64,000 nucleotides of DNA from Pseudomonas koreensis (GTDB taxonomy: Bacteria; Pseudomonadota; Gammaproteobacteria; Pseudomonadales; Pseudomonadaceae), in assembly GCF_025447595.1 (NCBI RefSeq), contig NZ_JAOEJU010000015.1:90257-154256 (forward strand). Direction: 5' to 3'. How positions within the stretch are numbered: position 1 is the first letter of the stretch; every line of letters begins with the position of its first letter. Made by a program: the position numbers and the translations under genes. This document shows positions 45,942-52,819 of the stretch, in pieces. Under the pieces are notes generated by a model. It saw only the letters and a list, made by a program, of their open reading frames with translations. It ran no database searches and was not told the origin of the DNA.

Positions 45942-45962
45942 GATGCCCTGCGATAGGGCATC
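45942..45962. promoter_or_regulatory. Perfect 8-bp-arm dyad upstream of the autotransporter
   Basis: GATGCCCT-GCGAT-AGGGCATC, about 125 nt upstream of the autotransporter start. Operator or leader hairpin; there is no T tract for a terminator. Confidence 0.45.
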
Positions 45963-46198
45963 GGTCAAATGGCATTAATACTTTGGTGCTAGAGGCTTCT
46001 GTATCGGGGTTTTCAGCCAAATGACAGGGCATTTTTGCGTTATTGCACGCGGTGATCCGGCCCATGGCGGTTGTCAAAAATCTCACTGCCACCGATGTGT
46101 GCTCCTGCCGGGCTATCCACCCGCCGATTAATGACCGTTCTGTCAGAAAAGGCAGCAAAACAAGAGATTTTTCATTGTGTTGAGAGATCTGGTATGGC

Positions 46199-46218
46199 TT
46201 GTGCAAACGTTTGCGCAA
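46199..46218 (+). promoter_or_regulatory. PurR/LacI-family operator-like palindrome before tsx
   Basis: A perfect 12-bp core GCAAACGTTTGC (46203-46214) with flanking TTG/CAA, closely matching the PurR box consensus known from enterobacteria (ACGCAAACGTTTGCGT). It is 82 nt before the tsx start codon. Repression by a LacI-family regulator responding to purines or nucleosides is inferred. Confidence 0.65.
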
Positions 46219-46295
46219 CACTGTTACCGACGTTTTCGTAACAAAACCGTACAGGCCTCGGTATTTCGGGCCTCGATCTGCAAAAAGGACTTTGA

Positions 46296-47255
46296 ATGCA
46301 CGCTTTTTCCTGCCGTTACCGCTGCAGCGGGCGCTCGTTTGCTGTTTCCCTTCTATTGGCCGGCGTTACTGGAGTTCTCAGTCAGACCGCTCTCGCACAG
46401 CCTGCCCTTGCCGAAGAATCCGCCCAGGGCGAAACCCTCAGCCCCGAAGCCAGCCCGCCGAAAAAAGGCGCGTACCTGTCGGACTGGTACAACCAGGACC
46501 TGACTCTGATCGGCAGCAAGGACATCAGTTTCGGCCCGCAACCGGCCGACGACATCTACCTCGAATACGAGTATTTCGGACGCAAGGGCCCGTTCGAGCT
46601 GTACGGCTACATCGACATCCCGAAGATCTTCAACATCGGCAACAGCCATGACAAAGGCGTATGGGACCACGGCTCACCGGTGTTCATGGAGCACGAACCG
46701 CGCATCTCCATCGACTACCTCGCCGGCCGCAGCCTGGCCATCGGACCGTTCAAGGAATGGTACGTGGCGTTCGACTGGATCTACGACCACGGCAGCCGCA
46801 AGGAGAACCGCGCCAACACGCTGTACAGCGGTTTCGGCACCGACATCGACACCCATTCTCGGGTCAATCTGTCGGCCAACCTGTACGGGCGCTATCAGTG
46901 GGAAAACTATGGCGCCAGCAACGAATATTCGTGGGACGGCTACCGCGCGCAGCTCAAGTACATCGTACCGATCGACAAATTCAGCAACGGTGCCTCGCTG
47001 ACCTACATCGGCTTCACCAACTTCGACTTCGGCTCGGACATCCACAAGGACAACCCGGCGCGCACCGCCAATGCCACGGTGGCGACCAACGTCCTGCTGT
47101 ACTCGTTCACCCACTTGCGCTTCACCCTGGTCGGCCGTTATTTCCACAACGGCGGCAACTGGGAGGACGGCAGCGAGCTGAATTTTGGCGACGGTAATTT
47201 CCGTGCGCGTTCCAATGGCTGGGGGTATTACGCGGGGGTCGGGTATCAATTCTAA
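46296..47255 (+). CDS. tsx: Nucleoside-specific outer-membrane channel
   Basis: A 319-residue Tsx/OmpK family porin for nucleosides. A signal peptide (cleavage near LAQPALA) is followed by a short Pro/Glu-rich segment. The family's SDWYNQDLTLIGSKDISFGP follows, then FEYDIPKI-like barrel strands (YGYIDIPKIFNIGN, VFMEHEPRISIDYL), and the last strand YYAGVGYQF ends in Phe. AAGGA lies before the ATG. The PurR-like palindrome upstream fits control by purine or nucleoside supply. Confidence 0.93.
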   Translation: MHAFSCRYRCSGRSFAVSLLLAGVTGVLSQTALAQPALAEESAQGETLSPEASPPKKGAYLSDWYNQDLTLIGSKDISFGPQPADDIYLEYEYFGRKGPFELYGYIDIPKIFNIGNSHDKGVWDHGSPVFMEHEPRISIDYLAGRSLAIGPFKEWYVAFDWIYDHGSRKENRANTLYSGFGTDIDTHSRVNLSANLYGRYQWENYGASNEYSWDGYRAQLKYIVPIDKFSNGASLTYIGFTNFDFGSDIHKDNPARTANATVATNVLLYSFTHLRFTLVGRYFHNGGNWEDGSELNFGDGNFRARSNGWGYYAGVGYQF

Positions 47256-47302
47256 AGCGCAAGGGCTCGCAGCCATTGGCTGCGAGCCCTTGTCGTTTTA
47301 CA

Positions 47303-48259
47303 TCAAGGAATCAGGATGACCTTGTCGCCACTGCCCTGATTCACATCGGCATACCGCGCCAGCCCTTCGGCCAGCGGCGCTTCCACCAGCCCTTGCGGCA
47401 CTGGCAGCAGGTCTTCGTCGAAGAACCGGCCGAACTGTTCCAGCATCGCCGCGCAGGCTTCAACGCCATACAGCAACGAGTTGATGCCCACCACCGAACC
47501 GCCCTTGCGATACAGGGCCAGCGCCGGCAACTGCACATGCCCATCGACCGGCGCAGCGATGATCGCGATCCGCCCGAAGGTTGCCAGCGCCGCCACCGAG
47601 GCCGGCAGCCAGAAACCGGTGGTGTCGAAAATCACATCGGCGCCGCCGCGATACACCGCGTTGACCTGCGCACCCAGATCCTCGGGTTTATCCAGCTGGA
47701 TCGTCTGATAACCCTGCGCCTGCAAATCCTTGACCTGCTCCGGCCGCCGCGCCGCCGCCAGCAGCTGCGCGCCACGCACCTTGGCCAGCGCCAGTGCCGC
47801 CGTCGCCACCGCCCCGCCGCCAATCACCAGCAAACGGGTTTCGGCACTGACCAGACTGCGCTCCAGCGCATCCCACGCCGTGGTGTAAGGCACGCCGAGG
47901 CTGGCGGCCTGAGTGAAACTCAAATGCGAAGGCTTGTGCGCCACGCCATTGGCCGGCAGTTTGACGAACTGCGCGTGGGAGCCATCGGCGAAGAACCCCA
48001 GCTCCCGCCCGGTGCCCCAGACCTCCTGGCCGATCAACGCCTGCGGCCCTTCGACCACGACACCGGCAAAGTCCCGACCGGGAATACGTGGCAGCGTGGT
48101 GTACGGAAAACGCCCGAGCACGTTCTTCACGTCGCTGGGATTCAGGCCCGCCGCCTTGATCTGCACCAGCACCTCGTCAGCGCCCGGCACCGGCGTCGGC
48201 ACCTCGACGAAGCGCAGGGACGACAGGTCGCCGGTTTTATCGAATTGCAGTGCTTTCAT
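47303..48259 (-). CDS. Zinc-less MDR oxidoreductase (quinone reductase-like)
   Basis: A 318-residue medium-chain dehydrogenase/reductase. It begins MKALQFDKTGDLSSL and has the GroES-like part with AAGLNPSDVKNVLGRFP and PRIPGRDFAGVVVEG. The nucleotide-binding Rossmann domain has LVIGGGAVATAALALAK-type sequence. The structural-zinc cysteines are absent, as in quinone oxidoreductases (NADPH). The start at 48259 is the family one; the upstream open frame overlaps the xapX gene. It lies 31 nt downstream of xapX and is probably cotranscribed. Substrate unknown. Confidence 0.92.
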   Translation of the reverse strand: MKALQFDKTGDLSSLRFVEVPTPVPGADEVLVQIKAAGLNPSDVKNVLGRFPYTTLPRIPGRDFAGVVVEGPQALIGQEVWGTGRELGFFADGSHAQFVKLPANGVAHKPSHLSFTQAASLGVPYTTAWDALERSLVSAETRLLVIGGGAVATAALALAKVRGAQLLAAARRPEQVKDLQAQGYQTIQLDKPEDLGAQVNAVYRGGADVIFDTTGFWLPASVAALATFGRIAIIAAPVDGHVQLPALALYRKGGSVVGINSLLYGVEACAAMLEQFGRFFDEDLLPVPQGLVEAPLAEGLARYADVNQGSGDKVILIP

Positions 48260-48290
48260 GGAAATCTCCACCGAAGGAAAAAGACAGGAT

Positions 48291-48464
48291 TCAGGACAGC
48301 CAGCCACTGACCAGTTGCCGGCCCATCGGCCACAACTGCTCGCCCGCCAGCATGCCCAGCAGGCCCACCAGCGCGATGGTCGGCGGCGCCGGAGAACGGA
48401 CATCCAGCGCGCCATACAGCAGGCCGACACCCAGACCGACGCCCAGTGAAATCAGGTAATTCAT
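48291..48464 (-). CDS. XapX domain (DUF1427) small membrane protein
   Basis: A 57-residue protein, MNYLISLGVGLGVGLLYGAL followed by a second hydrophobic helix TIALVGLLGMLAGEQLW, typical of XapX proteins. Two-TM, cytoplasmic-membrane; the function is unknown. It is usually found beside oxidoreductase or hydrolase genes. The start at 48464 gives the family N-terminus; a longer frame to 48497 is less likely. Confidence 0.85.
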   Translation of the reverse strand: MNYLISLGVGLGVGLLYGALDVRSPAPPTIALVGLLGMLAGEQLWPMGRQLVSGWLS

Positions 48465-48618
48465 GGGATCACTCCGCCACAAAAAGGGAATGGGCAAAGT
48501 CTAGGGAAAGGCTGCGACCGGCACCGGCCAAGGACTTCTGAATTTCGGCCAAATCACTGAAGGGTACCGATTCCACAGGGTTCGGAGCTGTACGCCGGAT
48601 TTGCGGCTGGTACAAAAA

Positions 48619-48709
48619 ATGTGGGAGCGAGCCTGCTCGCGATAGCAATTTTTCTGCCGCCACAATGTTCGGTGTGCCGACGCTATCGCGAGCAGGCTCG
48701 CTCCCCCAT
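48619..48709. repeat. REP inverted pair
   Basis: ATGTGGGAGCGAGCCTGCTC and an inverted partner carrying a CTCCCCCAT end (one base off), between xapX and the AraC gene. Confidence 0.88.
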
Positions 48710-48721
48710 GATTTTGTTGTG

Positions 48722-49504
48722 TCAGGGACTGGTCGTATCGAACTGCGAAGGCGCCACACCCAGTTCCCGGCGAAACATGTCGCTGAAACTGCTCGGCGAA
48801 TAACCCAGCTCACGGGCAATCGCGCTGACCGGCACGCCCTGGATCAACTCCGCCACCGCCGTCGCCAACTGCACCTGACGCCGCCACTCGGCGAAGCCCA
48901 TGCCCAGCCCCTCCTTGAACAACCGTGCAAGCGTACGCACGCTGGCCCCGGCGTTTTCGGCGTGTTGCTCGAAAGGAATGTCCAGCGACGGCGCAGCCAT
49001 CACCGCCTGACACAGACTCATCAACCGCCGATCGGCATCGTCCGGCAACGGGATCTTCAGCTGCGAACGCCTTGCGCGTTTCAGCTCCAGCAGCGCCAAC
49101 CCGACCAGCGCCTCGTAATACTCGGCATCACCGCTGTCGCCCTGCGCCACCAGCCCGACAATCAACTCACGCAGCAGACCGCCAACCTCAATCACCTGCA
49201 CCGTCTGATCCAGCGTCGCCGCCAGCGCCGGGCGCAGGTAGATATTGCGCATCTGCAAATCCGACACCACCCGAATCCCGTGCGGCACCCCCGGCGGCAA
49301 CCACACCGCCCGCTGCGGCGGCACCACCAACGCCTCGTGCGGGGTCTCGACCCACATCACCCCACTCATCGCATACAGCAACTGCCCCCACACATGCTCA
49401 TGCGGCTCGATGAACAACCCACGCGGATACGTCCGCCCCAACGGCTGCACCGGCACATCGGTATCACTCAGATCAGGGGGCGCAGCGAGGGCCATGGCGA
49501 ACAT
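48722..49504 (-). CDS. AraC-family regulator with cupin sensor
   Basis: A 260-residue (or 257 from the next ATG) transcription factor. Residues about 25-100 form a cupin fold (HEHVWGQLLYAMSG, VVPPQRAVWLPPGVPHGI). A linker follows, and the C-terminal double helix-turn-helix includes AGASVRTLARLFKEGLGMGF and ISAIARELGYSPSSFSDMFRRELGV-like sequence (split here by design). It probably activates a neighbouring gene; the xapX-MDR pair on the same strand downstream is the nearest candidate, but nothing proves it. Confidence 0.92.
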   Translation of the reverse strand: MFAMALAAPPDLSDTDVPVQPLGRTYPRGLFIEPHEHVWGQLLYAMSGVMWVETPHEALVVPPQRAVWLPPGVPHGIRVVSDLQMRNIYLRPALAATLDQTVQVIEVGGLLRELIVGLVAQGDSGDAEYYEALVGLALLELKRARRSQLKIPLPDDADRRLMSLCQAVMAAPSLDIPFEQHAENAGASVRTLARLFKEGLGMGFAEWRRQVQLATAVAELIQGVPVSAIARELGYSPSSFSDMFRRELGVAPSQFDTTSP

Positions 49505-49632
49505 TCATCGGGGTGGGCGAAAGCGCCATGGTAACCAGTCCGACCGGAACCTCGCCATTGATAGATACCGTCGGACAATCCGAGTGAATTTTCCGGGAGC
49601 CCAGCGATCCTTCTATTACCACAGGGAGGAAG

Positions 49633-49869
49633 ATGGGCTTTATGAACAACGCAAAACTGTACGTCATTGATTACACCCTTCACGGCGCGCCAAAGTCGTT
49701 CATTATCCGCTCGGACAAAATGGACAACACCGAGGCGTGGCACTGGGCAAGCTGCGACGCAGGGGTCGGCCGCATCCCGCGTTTCGGCCGGGAGAAAGTG
49801 CAAAAGACCAGCAAGCCGATGGCAGAAAAATTCGGCGTGGAAAACGTCACCTGGCGACCGGCGAGCTAA
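49633..49869 (+). CDS. DUF6555 small protein
   Basis: A 78-residue (75 from the second ATG at 49642) cytoplasmic protein beginning with a conserved YVIDYTLHGAPKSFIIR. A central EAWHWASCDAGVGRIPRFGR and a basic end follow. The pattern matches the Pseudomonas-restricted DUF6555 family as I recall it; function unknown. GGAGGAAG lies at the first ATG with tight spacing and at 12 nt from the second, so both starts are possible. Confidence 0.72.
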   Translation: MGFMNNAKLYVIDYTLHGAPKSFIIRSDKMDNTEAWHWASCDAGVGRIPRFGREKVQKTSKPMAEKFGVENVTWRPAS

Positions 49870-49895
49870 GCTTGGGCGCAGGCGGGGACACTTTC

Positions 49896-49904
49896 GGGGG
49901 GGGG
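49896..49904 (+). promoter_or_regulatory. G9 homopolymer acting as the ribosome site of the next gene
   Basis: Nine consecutive G residues end 5 nt before the ATG at 49910. The tract can serve as a Shine-Dalgarno sequence and is long enough for slippage. Confidence 0.45.
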
Positions 49905-49909
49905 CACAC

Positions 49910-50182
49910 ATGACAACCATCAACAGCCCGGCGCACCTGGACTACAGCCTGGACACCGCGTCCGGCCGGGTCACCAGAAGCATCGAGTGCCTGATTGGTC
50001 TGGAACCTGTCGAAAACGATCCCTACTGCTTCGCTCTGCGAGTCCCGGCCCCGCAGCCAGAAGACCTTGAACAGGCCACAACCGTCGACGTCAGAGTCGA
50101 AGGCCGCCGCCTGCAAGGCAACGTCCGCCACACCGAACGCCTGGACGACGACAGCCTGAAACTGGAAGTGGAGCCTGATTAG
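49910..50182 (+). CDS. Small hypothetical protein
   Basis: A 90-residue soluble acidic protein with regular codon use and no family I recognise. It reads as two beta-rich halves: an N-terminal ASGRVTRSIECLIGLEPVE and a C-terminal VDVRVEGRRLQGNVRHTER. I chose the ATG at 49910; an open frame reaching 49667 reads through the DUF6555 gene. Related short Pseudomonas proteins are hypothetical in my memory. It lies 24 nt from the convergent metallothionein gene. Confidence 0.6.
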   Translation: MTTINSPAHLDYSLDTASGRVTRSIECLIGLEPVENDPYCFALRVPAPQPEDLEQATTVDVRVEGRRLQGNVRHTERLDDDSLKLEVEPD

Positions 50183-50206
50183 GCTCCACTCATTCAATAC
50201 CCCCGG

Positions 50207-50374
50207 TTACTTGGGATGCGCACACTGACACCCCTTACCAGAACACTCCTCACCACTCTTGTGATGATGCGCACAGGCCTCACAGCAATAATGCTTCCCG
50301 TGCGCCACATAAGAATGCTCACCCTCCTTGATCGTGCAACGACATCCAGGACAATCGCATTTTCTATCTGCCAT
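50207..50374 (-). CDS. Pseudomonas metallothionein
   Basis: A 55-residue metal-binding protein with ten cysteines and seven histidines. C6, C8, C11, C13, C30, C31, C34, C44, C49 and C51 form the CxCPGCxC, YCCEACAHHH and CxGKGCQCAH clusters. This is the BmtA/PflMT type found in P. fluorescens and P. putida that buffers zinc and cadmium. A long, flexible linker around residues 35-43 is typical of PflMT. A longer open frame to 50419 exists, but the ATG at 50374 gives the known N-terminus. Confidence 0.95.
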   Translation of the reverse strand: MADRKCDCPGCRCTIKEGEHSYVAHGKHYCCEACAHHHKSGEECSGKGCQCAHPK

Positions 50375-50803
50375 GGAACAGACTCCTTCGGTGGTGGTTG
50401 TCTGAGGCCGAAAGAACAAGCCGTGCTACCAGTGTAGAAGGTGAAAACAACCCAACAACCAAACCACTCACCCCTCAACCATCCCCCCACCACTCACCAC
50501 AATGAGCGTTAGCTCGAGTACCGCTTTTGATCGCAAGGCCCGTCGGCAGGCTGAGTGGAGGGATTGATCCGGGGGTGGGAGCGCAGCGACCGTTTGGCGA
50601 AGCCAAACACATCGAGAGGAGGTGCAGCGAAGCAAACCGTAGGCGATGCCCCCGGATCAATCCCGGAACGAAGGAACCCGAGCCACAGCGAGGGCCGTAC
50701 GTCAGGGTAAAGCCTTTTGGGTTACCTTTTCGGCGTTTGGAAAAGGTGACCCGCCGTAAGGGCGGAACCCCAAGAAGCCGTTACCGCAGCAACGGATATG
50801 TAC
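50375..50803. other. Intergenic region with a probable dispersed repeat
   Basis: No convincing gene in 429 nt. The first 120 nt hold the metallothionein promoter region, and the rest a G-rich, purine-rich block (see the repeat entry at 50500). Confidence 0.65.
50500..50785. repeat. Probable dispersed intergenic repeat element
   Basis: A non-coding block whose right end reads TTTGGGTTACCTTTTC ... GAAAAGGTGACCC, then GCCGTAAGGGCGGAA. I remember this wording recurring between genes in several fluorescens-group genomes. Its end contains a 12-bp inverted repeat with one G-T wobble (near 50719-50751), and GATTGATCCGGGGG/CCCCCGGATCAATC forms a further, widely spaced inverted pair around 50563 and 50651. 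No transposase or protein product. Family name not assigned. Confidence 0.6.
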
Positions 50804-51262
50804 TCAATCAACCCGCCGAACGCTACTGCGATACATAAACACCAGCGCCAACCCCAAACACCCCATCGCCAAAACCCGACTAGAAGACAACTCAATAGCC
50901 GGATTCCCCAACCACCCAAAATTATCAATCAACATCCCCATCCCCAACTGCCCGACAATCACCGCCACCGTCGCCACAGCCGTCCCCACCCGAGGCACCG
51001 CCCCCACCATCACCATCATATAAACCACGCCGAACAAGGCACCGCTAAGCTGCCACTTCGGCACCTCCAGCAAACTCACCGCCTGCGCAGGCTCAAAAAA
51101 CAAAATCAACAACCCCGTAGAAACAGCGCCGACGACAAACGTCAACAAACTGCTGCGCAACACTCCAACGGTTTCCCCAAGACGCCCGTTGATCGCCGCC
51201 TGCACACTCAACACCGCACCCGCCAACACCACCACCGCCAACAAAATAACCAGACTCATCAC
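50804..51262 (-). CDS. DMT/DUF606 transporter subunit B
   Basis: A 152-residue protein with about five TM helices of the DUF606 (YdcZ-like) branch of the drug/metabolite transporters. Family marks are AAINGRLGETVG near residue 25 and VGQLGMGMLIDNFGWLG near 105. Half-size members like this function as pairs; its partner lies directly upstream, with stop and start touching. The substrate is unknown (small metabolite export is usual). Confidence 0.88.
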   Translation of the reverse strand: MMSLVILLAVVVLAGAVLSVQAAINGRLGETVGVLRSSLLTFVVGAVSTGLLILFFEPAQAVSLLEVPKWQLSGALFGVVYMMVMVGAVPRVGTAVATVAVIVGQLGMGMLIDNFGWLGNPAIELSSSRVLAMGCLGLALVFMYRSSVRRVD

Positions 51263-51751
51263 TCACCCCCGCGCAATCAAAACCAAAGCCGCCACAATCA
51301 ACCCCAACGCCAGCCACCGCTCAGCATTGACCTTCTTGCGCGTAGCCCCAAACCACCCGAAATGGTCAATCAACACACTCTTGCCAACCTGCCCCGACAA
51401 AATCGCAATCATCGTCATCGCAATCCCGATATGCGGCGTCGCCAGCGTCAATACCACCACATACATCGGCCCCAGAAACCCGCCGATCAACTGCCAGCGC
51501 GGCAGATCCGTCAGCGCCGGCCCCTTCTGCGGCCCCGCAAACAGCAACAGCAAAAACAAAATCGCCGAGCCCACCCCGAAAATGCTCAAGGTCGCCCACA
51601 AATGCCCGACCTGCTCACCCAACGGCCCCAGCAACCCCGCCTCCACCGACAACCCCATGCCAGCCAGAATCACCAGCGGCAACAGCAACAAACGCAAACC
51701 GGGCCGCGCGACCGGGGCCGGCGCGGCACTCACTTCATCAAACGACTGCAT
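51263..51751 (-). CDS. DMT/DUF606 transporter subunit A
   Basis: A 162-residue half-size DUF606 transporter. An Ala/Pro-rich cytoplasmic N-terminus is followed by five TM helices with AGLLGPLGEQVG and ILSGQVGKSVLIDHFGWFG, the counterpart of the partner's GQLGMGMLIDNFGWLG. The two are tandem duplicates that probably form an antiparallel heterodimer. Divergent from the LysR-type gene 111 nt away, which may regulate the pair. Confidence 0.88.
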   Translation of the reverse strand: MQSFDEVSAAPAPVARPGLRLLLLPLVILAGMGLSVEAGLLGPLGEQVGHLWATLSIFGVGSAILFLLLLFAGPQKGPALTDLPRWQLIGGFLGPMYVVVLTLATPHIGIAMTMIAILSGQVGKSVLIDHFGWFGATRKKVNAERWLALGLIVAALVLIARG

Positions 51752-51862
51752 CTGAAAAACCTCTGAAGAAAACGATGGCGCGGATTATCGGCTGGCGCAG
51801 CTGTGCGATAAATGGGAGCATCCTGACAACACTTTTGCGTAACTCGCACAGCAGGATCGACG

Positions 51863-52798
51863 ATGCACGGGCTCAACGAACTGGGATTCAAGGCGCTAAG
51901 GCTGTTTGTGGCGGTGCTCGACCACGGCAGTTTTTCCGAAGTCGCCCGCCGCGAGGGCGTAGCGCCCTCTTCGATTTCCCGACAGATCCAGCTGATGGAA
52001 CAGGCGCTGAACCAGCAATTGCTCTACCGTCACACCCGCGCGGTCACGCCGACCGAAGCCGGGCGCATGCTCGGCCACCACGCCCGGCTGGTGCTGGTGC
52101 AACTGGAAGAAGCCGAACAGGCCTTGCAGGAACAGCAAAGCGAACCGACCGGCCTGGTGCGGATCAACGCCCCGGTGGTGTTCGGCCAGCGCCACCTGAC
52201 GCCATGGCTCGGCCGTTTGTGCGAGCGCTATCCGAAGCTGCAACTGGACATCCAGCAGACCGACCACTACATCGATCCGCTGCAGGAAGGCGCCGACCTG
52301 CTGTTCCGCATCGGCCCGCTGCACGACTCAAGCATGCAGGCACGAATCCTCGCGCCGCACCGCTTTCAGGTCGCGGCCAGCCCGGCGTATCTCAAGCGTT
52401 TCGGCACGCCGCAGCATCCCGAAGACCTCGCCCGCCACCAGTGTCTGGCCTACAAGGGCGCGGCCGGCCAGCAGCGCTGGTTCTTCCGTCAGGGTCAGGG
52501 CGAGTGGACACCGTATGCAGTCAAGGGCCCGATCACCGGCAACCACGCGGACACGTTGACTCAGGCCGCTGTGCAAGGGCTGGGGCTGGTGATGTTTCCG
52601 TCATGGCTGATCGGCGAGGCGGTGCGTGAGGGCACGCTGGTGCCGGTGCTGGGGGATTATCAGGTGTCGAACAGTGTCGAGCCGCAGCAGATTTCGGTGC
52701 TGTGGCCGGGGAGTCGCCGGTTGTCGGTGAAGGTGCGGACGGTGATTGATTTCTTTGTTGAGTGTTTTGGCGAGGTTCCTTATTGGGACAGACCCTGA
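51863..52798 (+). CDS. LysR-type transcriptional regulator
   Basis: A 311-residue regulator. The N-terminal winged helix-turn-helix is residues about 8-67 (FVAVLDHGSFSEVARREGV, SSISRQIQLMEQAL). The periplasmic-binding-protein-like effector domain runs from about residue 95, with LVRINAPVVFGQRHLTPWL and GLGLVMFPSWLIGEAV. This CrgA/DmlR-like branch often controls a divergent gene; here that is the DUF606 pair. Its stop codon sits in the loop of a perfect 12-bp hairpin. Confidence 0.94.
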   Translation: MHGLNELGFKALRLFVAVLDHGSFSEVARREGVAPSSISRQIQLMEQALNQQLLYRHTRAVTPTEAGRMLGHHARLVLVQLEEAEQALQEQQSEPTGLVRINAPVVFGQRHLTPWLGRLCERYPKLQLDIQQTDHYIDPLQEGADLLFRIGPLHDSSMQARILAPHRFQVAASPAYLKRFGTPQHPEDLARHQCLAYKGAAGQQRWFFRQGQGEWTPYAVKGPITGNHADTLTQAAVQGLGLVMFPSWLIGEAVREGTLVPVLGDYQVSNSVEPQQISVLWPGSRRLSVKVRTVIDFFVECFGEVPYWDRP

Positions 52799-52811
52799 CG
52801 GTCTGTCCCAA
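52783..52811. terminator. 12-bp perfect hairpin between convergent genes
   Basis: TTGGGACAGACC-CTGAC-GGTCTGTCCCAA. It contains the LysR stop codon (52796-52798) in the loop, 9 nt before the end of the chemoreceptor gene on the other strand. No T tract, so it may act as a barrier or RNA stabiliser rather than a classic terminator. Confidence 0.65.
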
Positions 52812-52819
52812 CAACGCCA

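Larger units (their letters stand above)
45819..46295. other. Divergent intergenic region, autotransporter and tsx
   Basis: About 480 nt without a gene. It is AT-richer than the coding parts and holds a 21-nt dyad at 45942 and the GCAAACGTTTGC palindrome at 46203. Promoters for both genes should lie here. I saw no clear RNA gene. The open frame across 45933-46221 has no ribosome site and is rejected. Confidence 0.7.
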
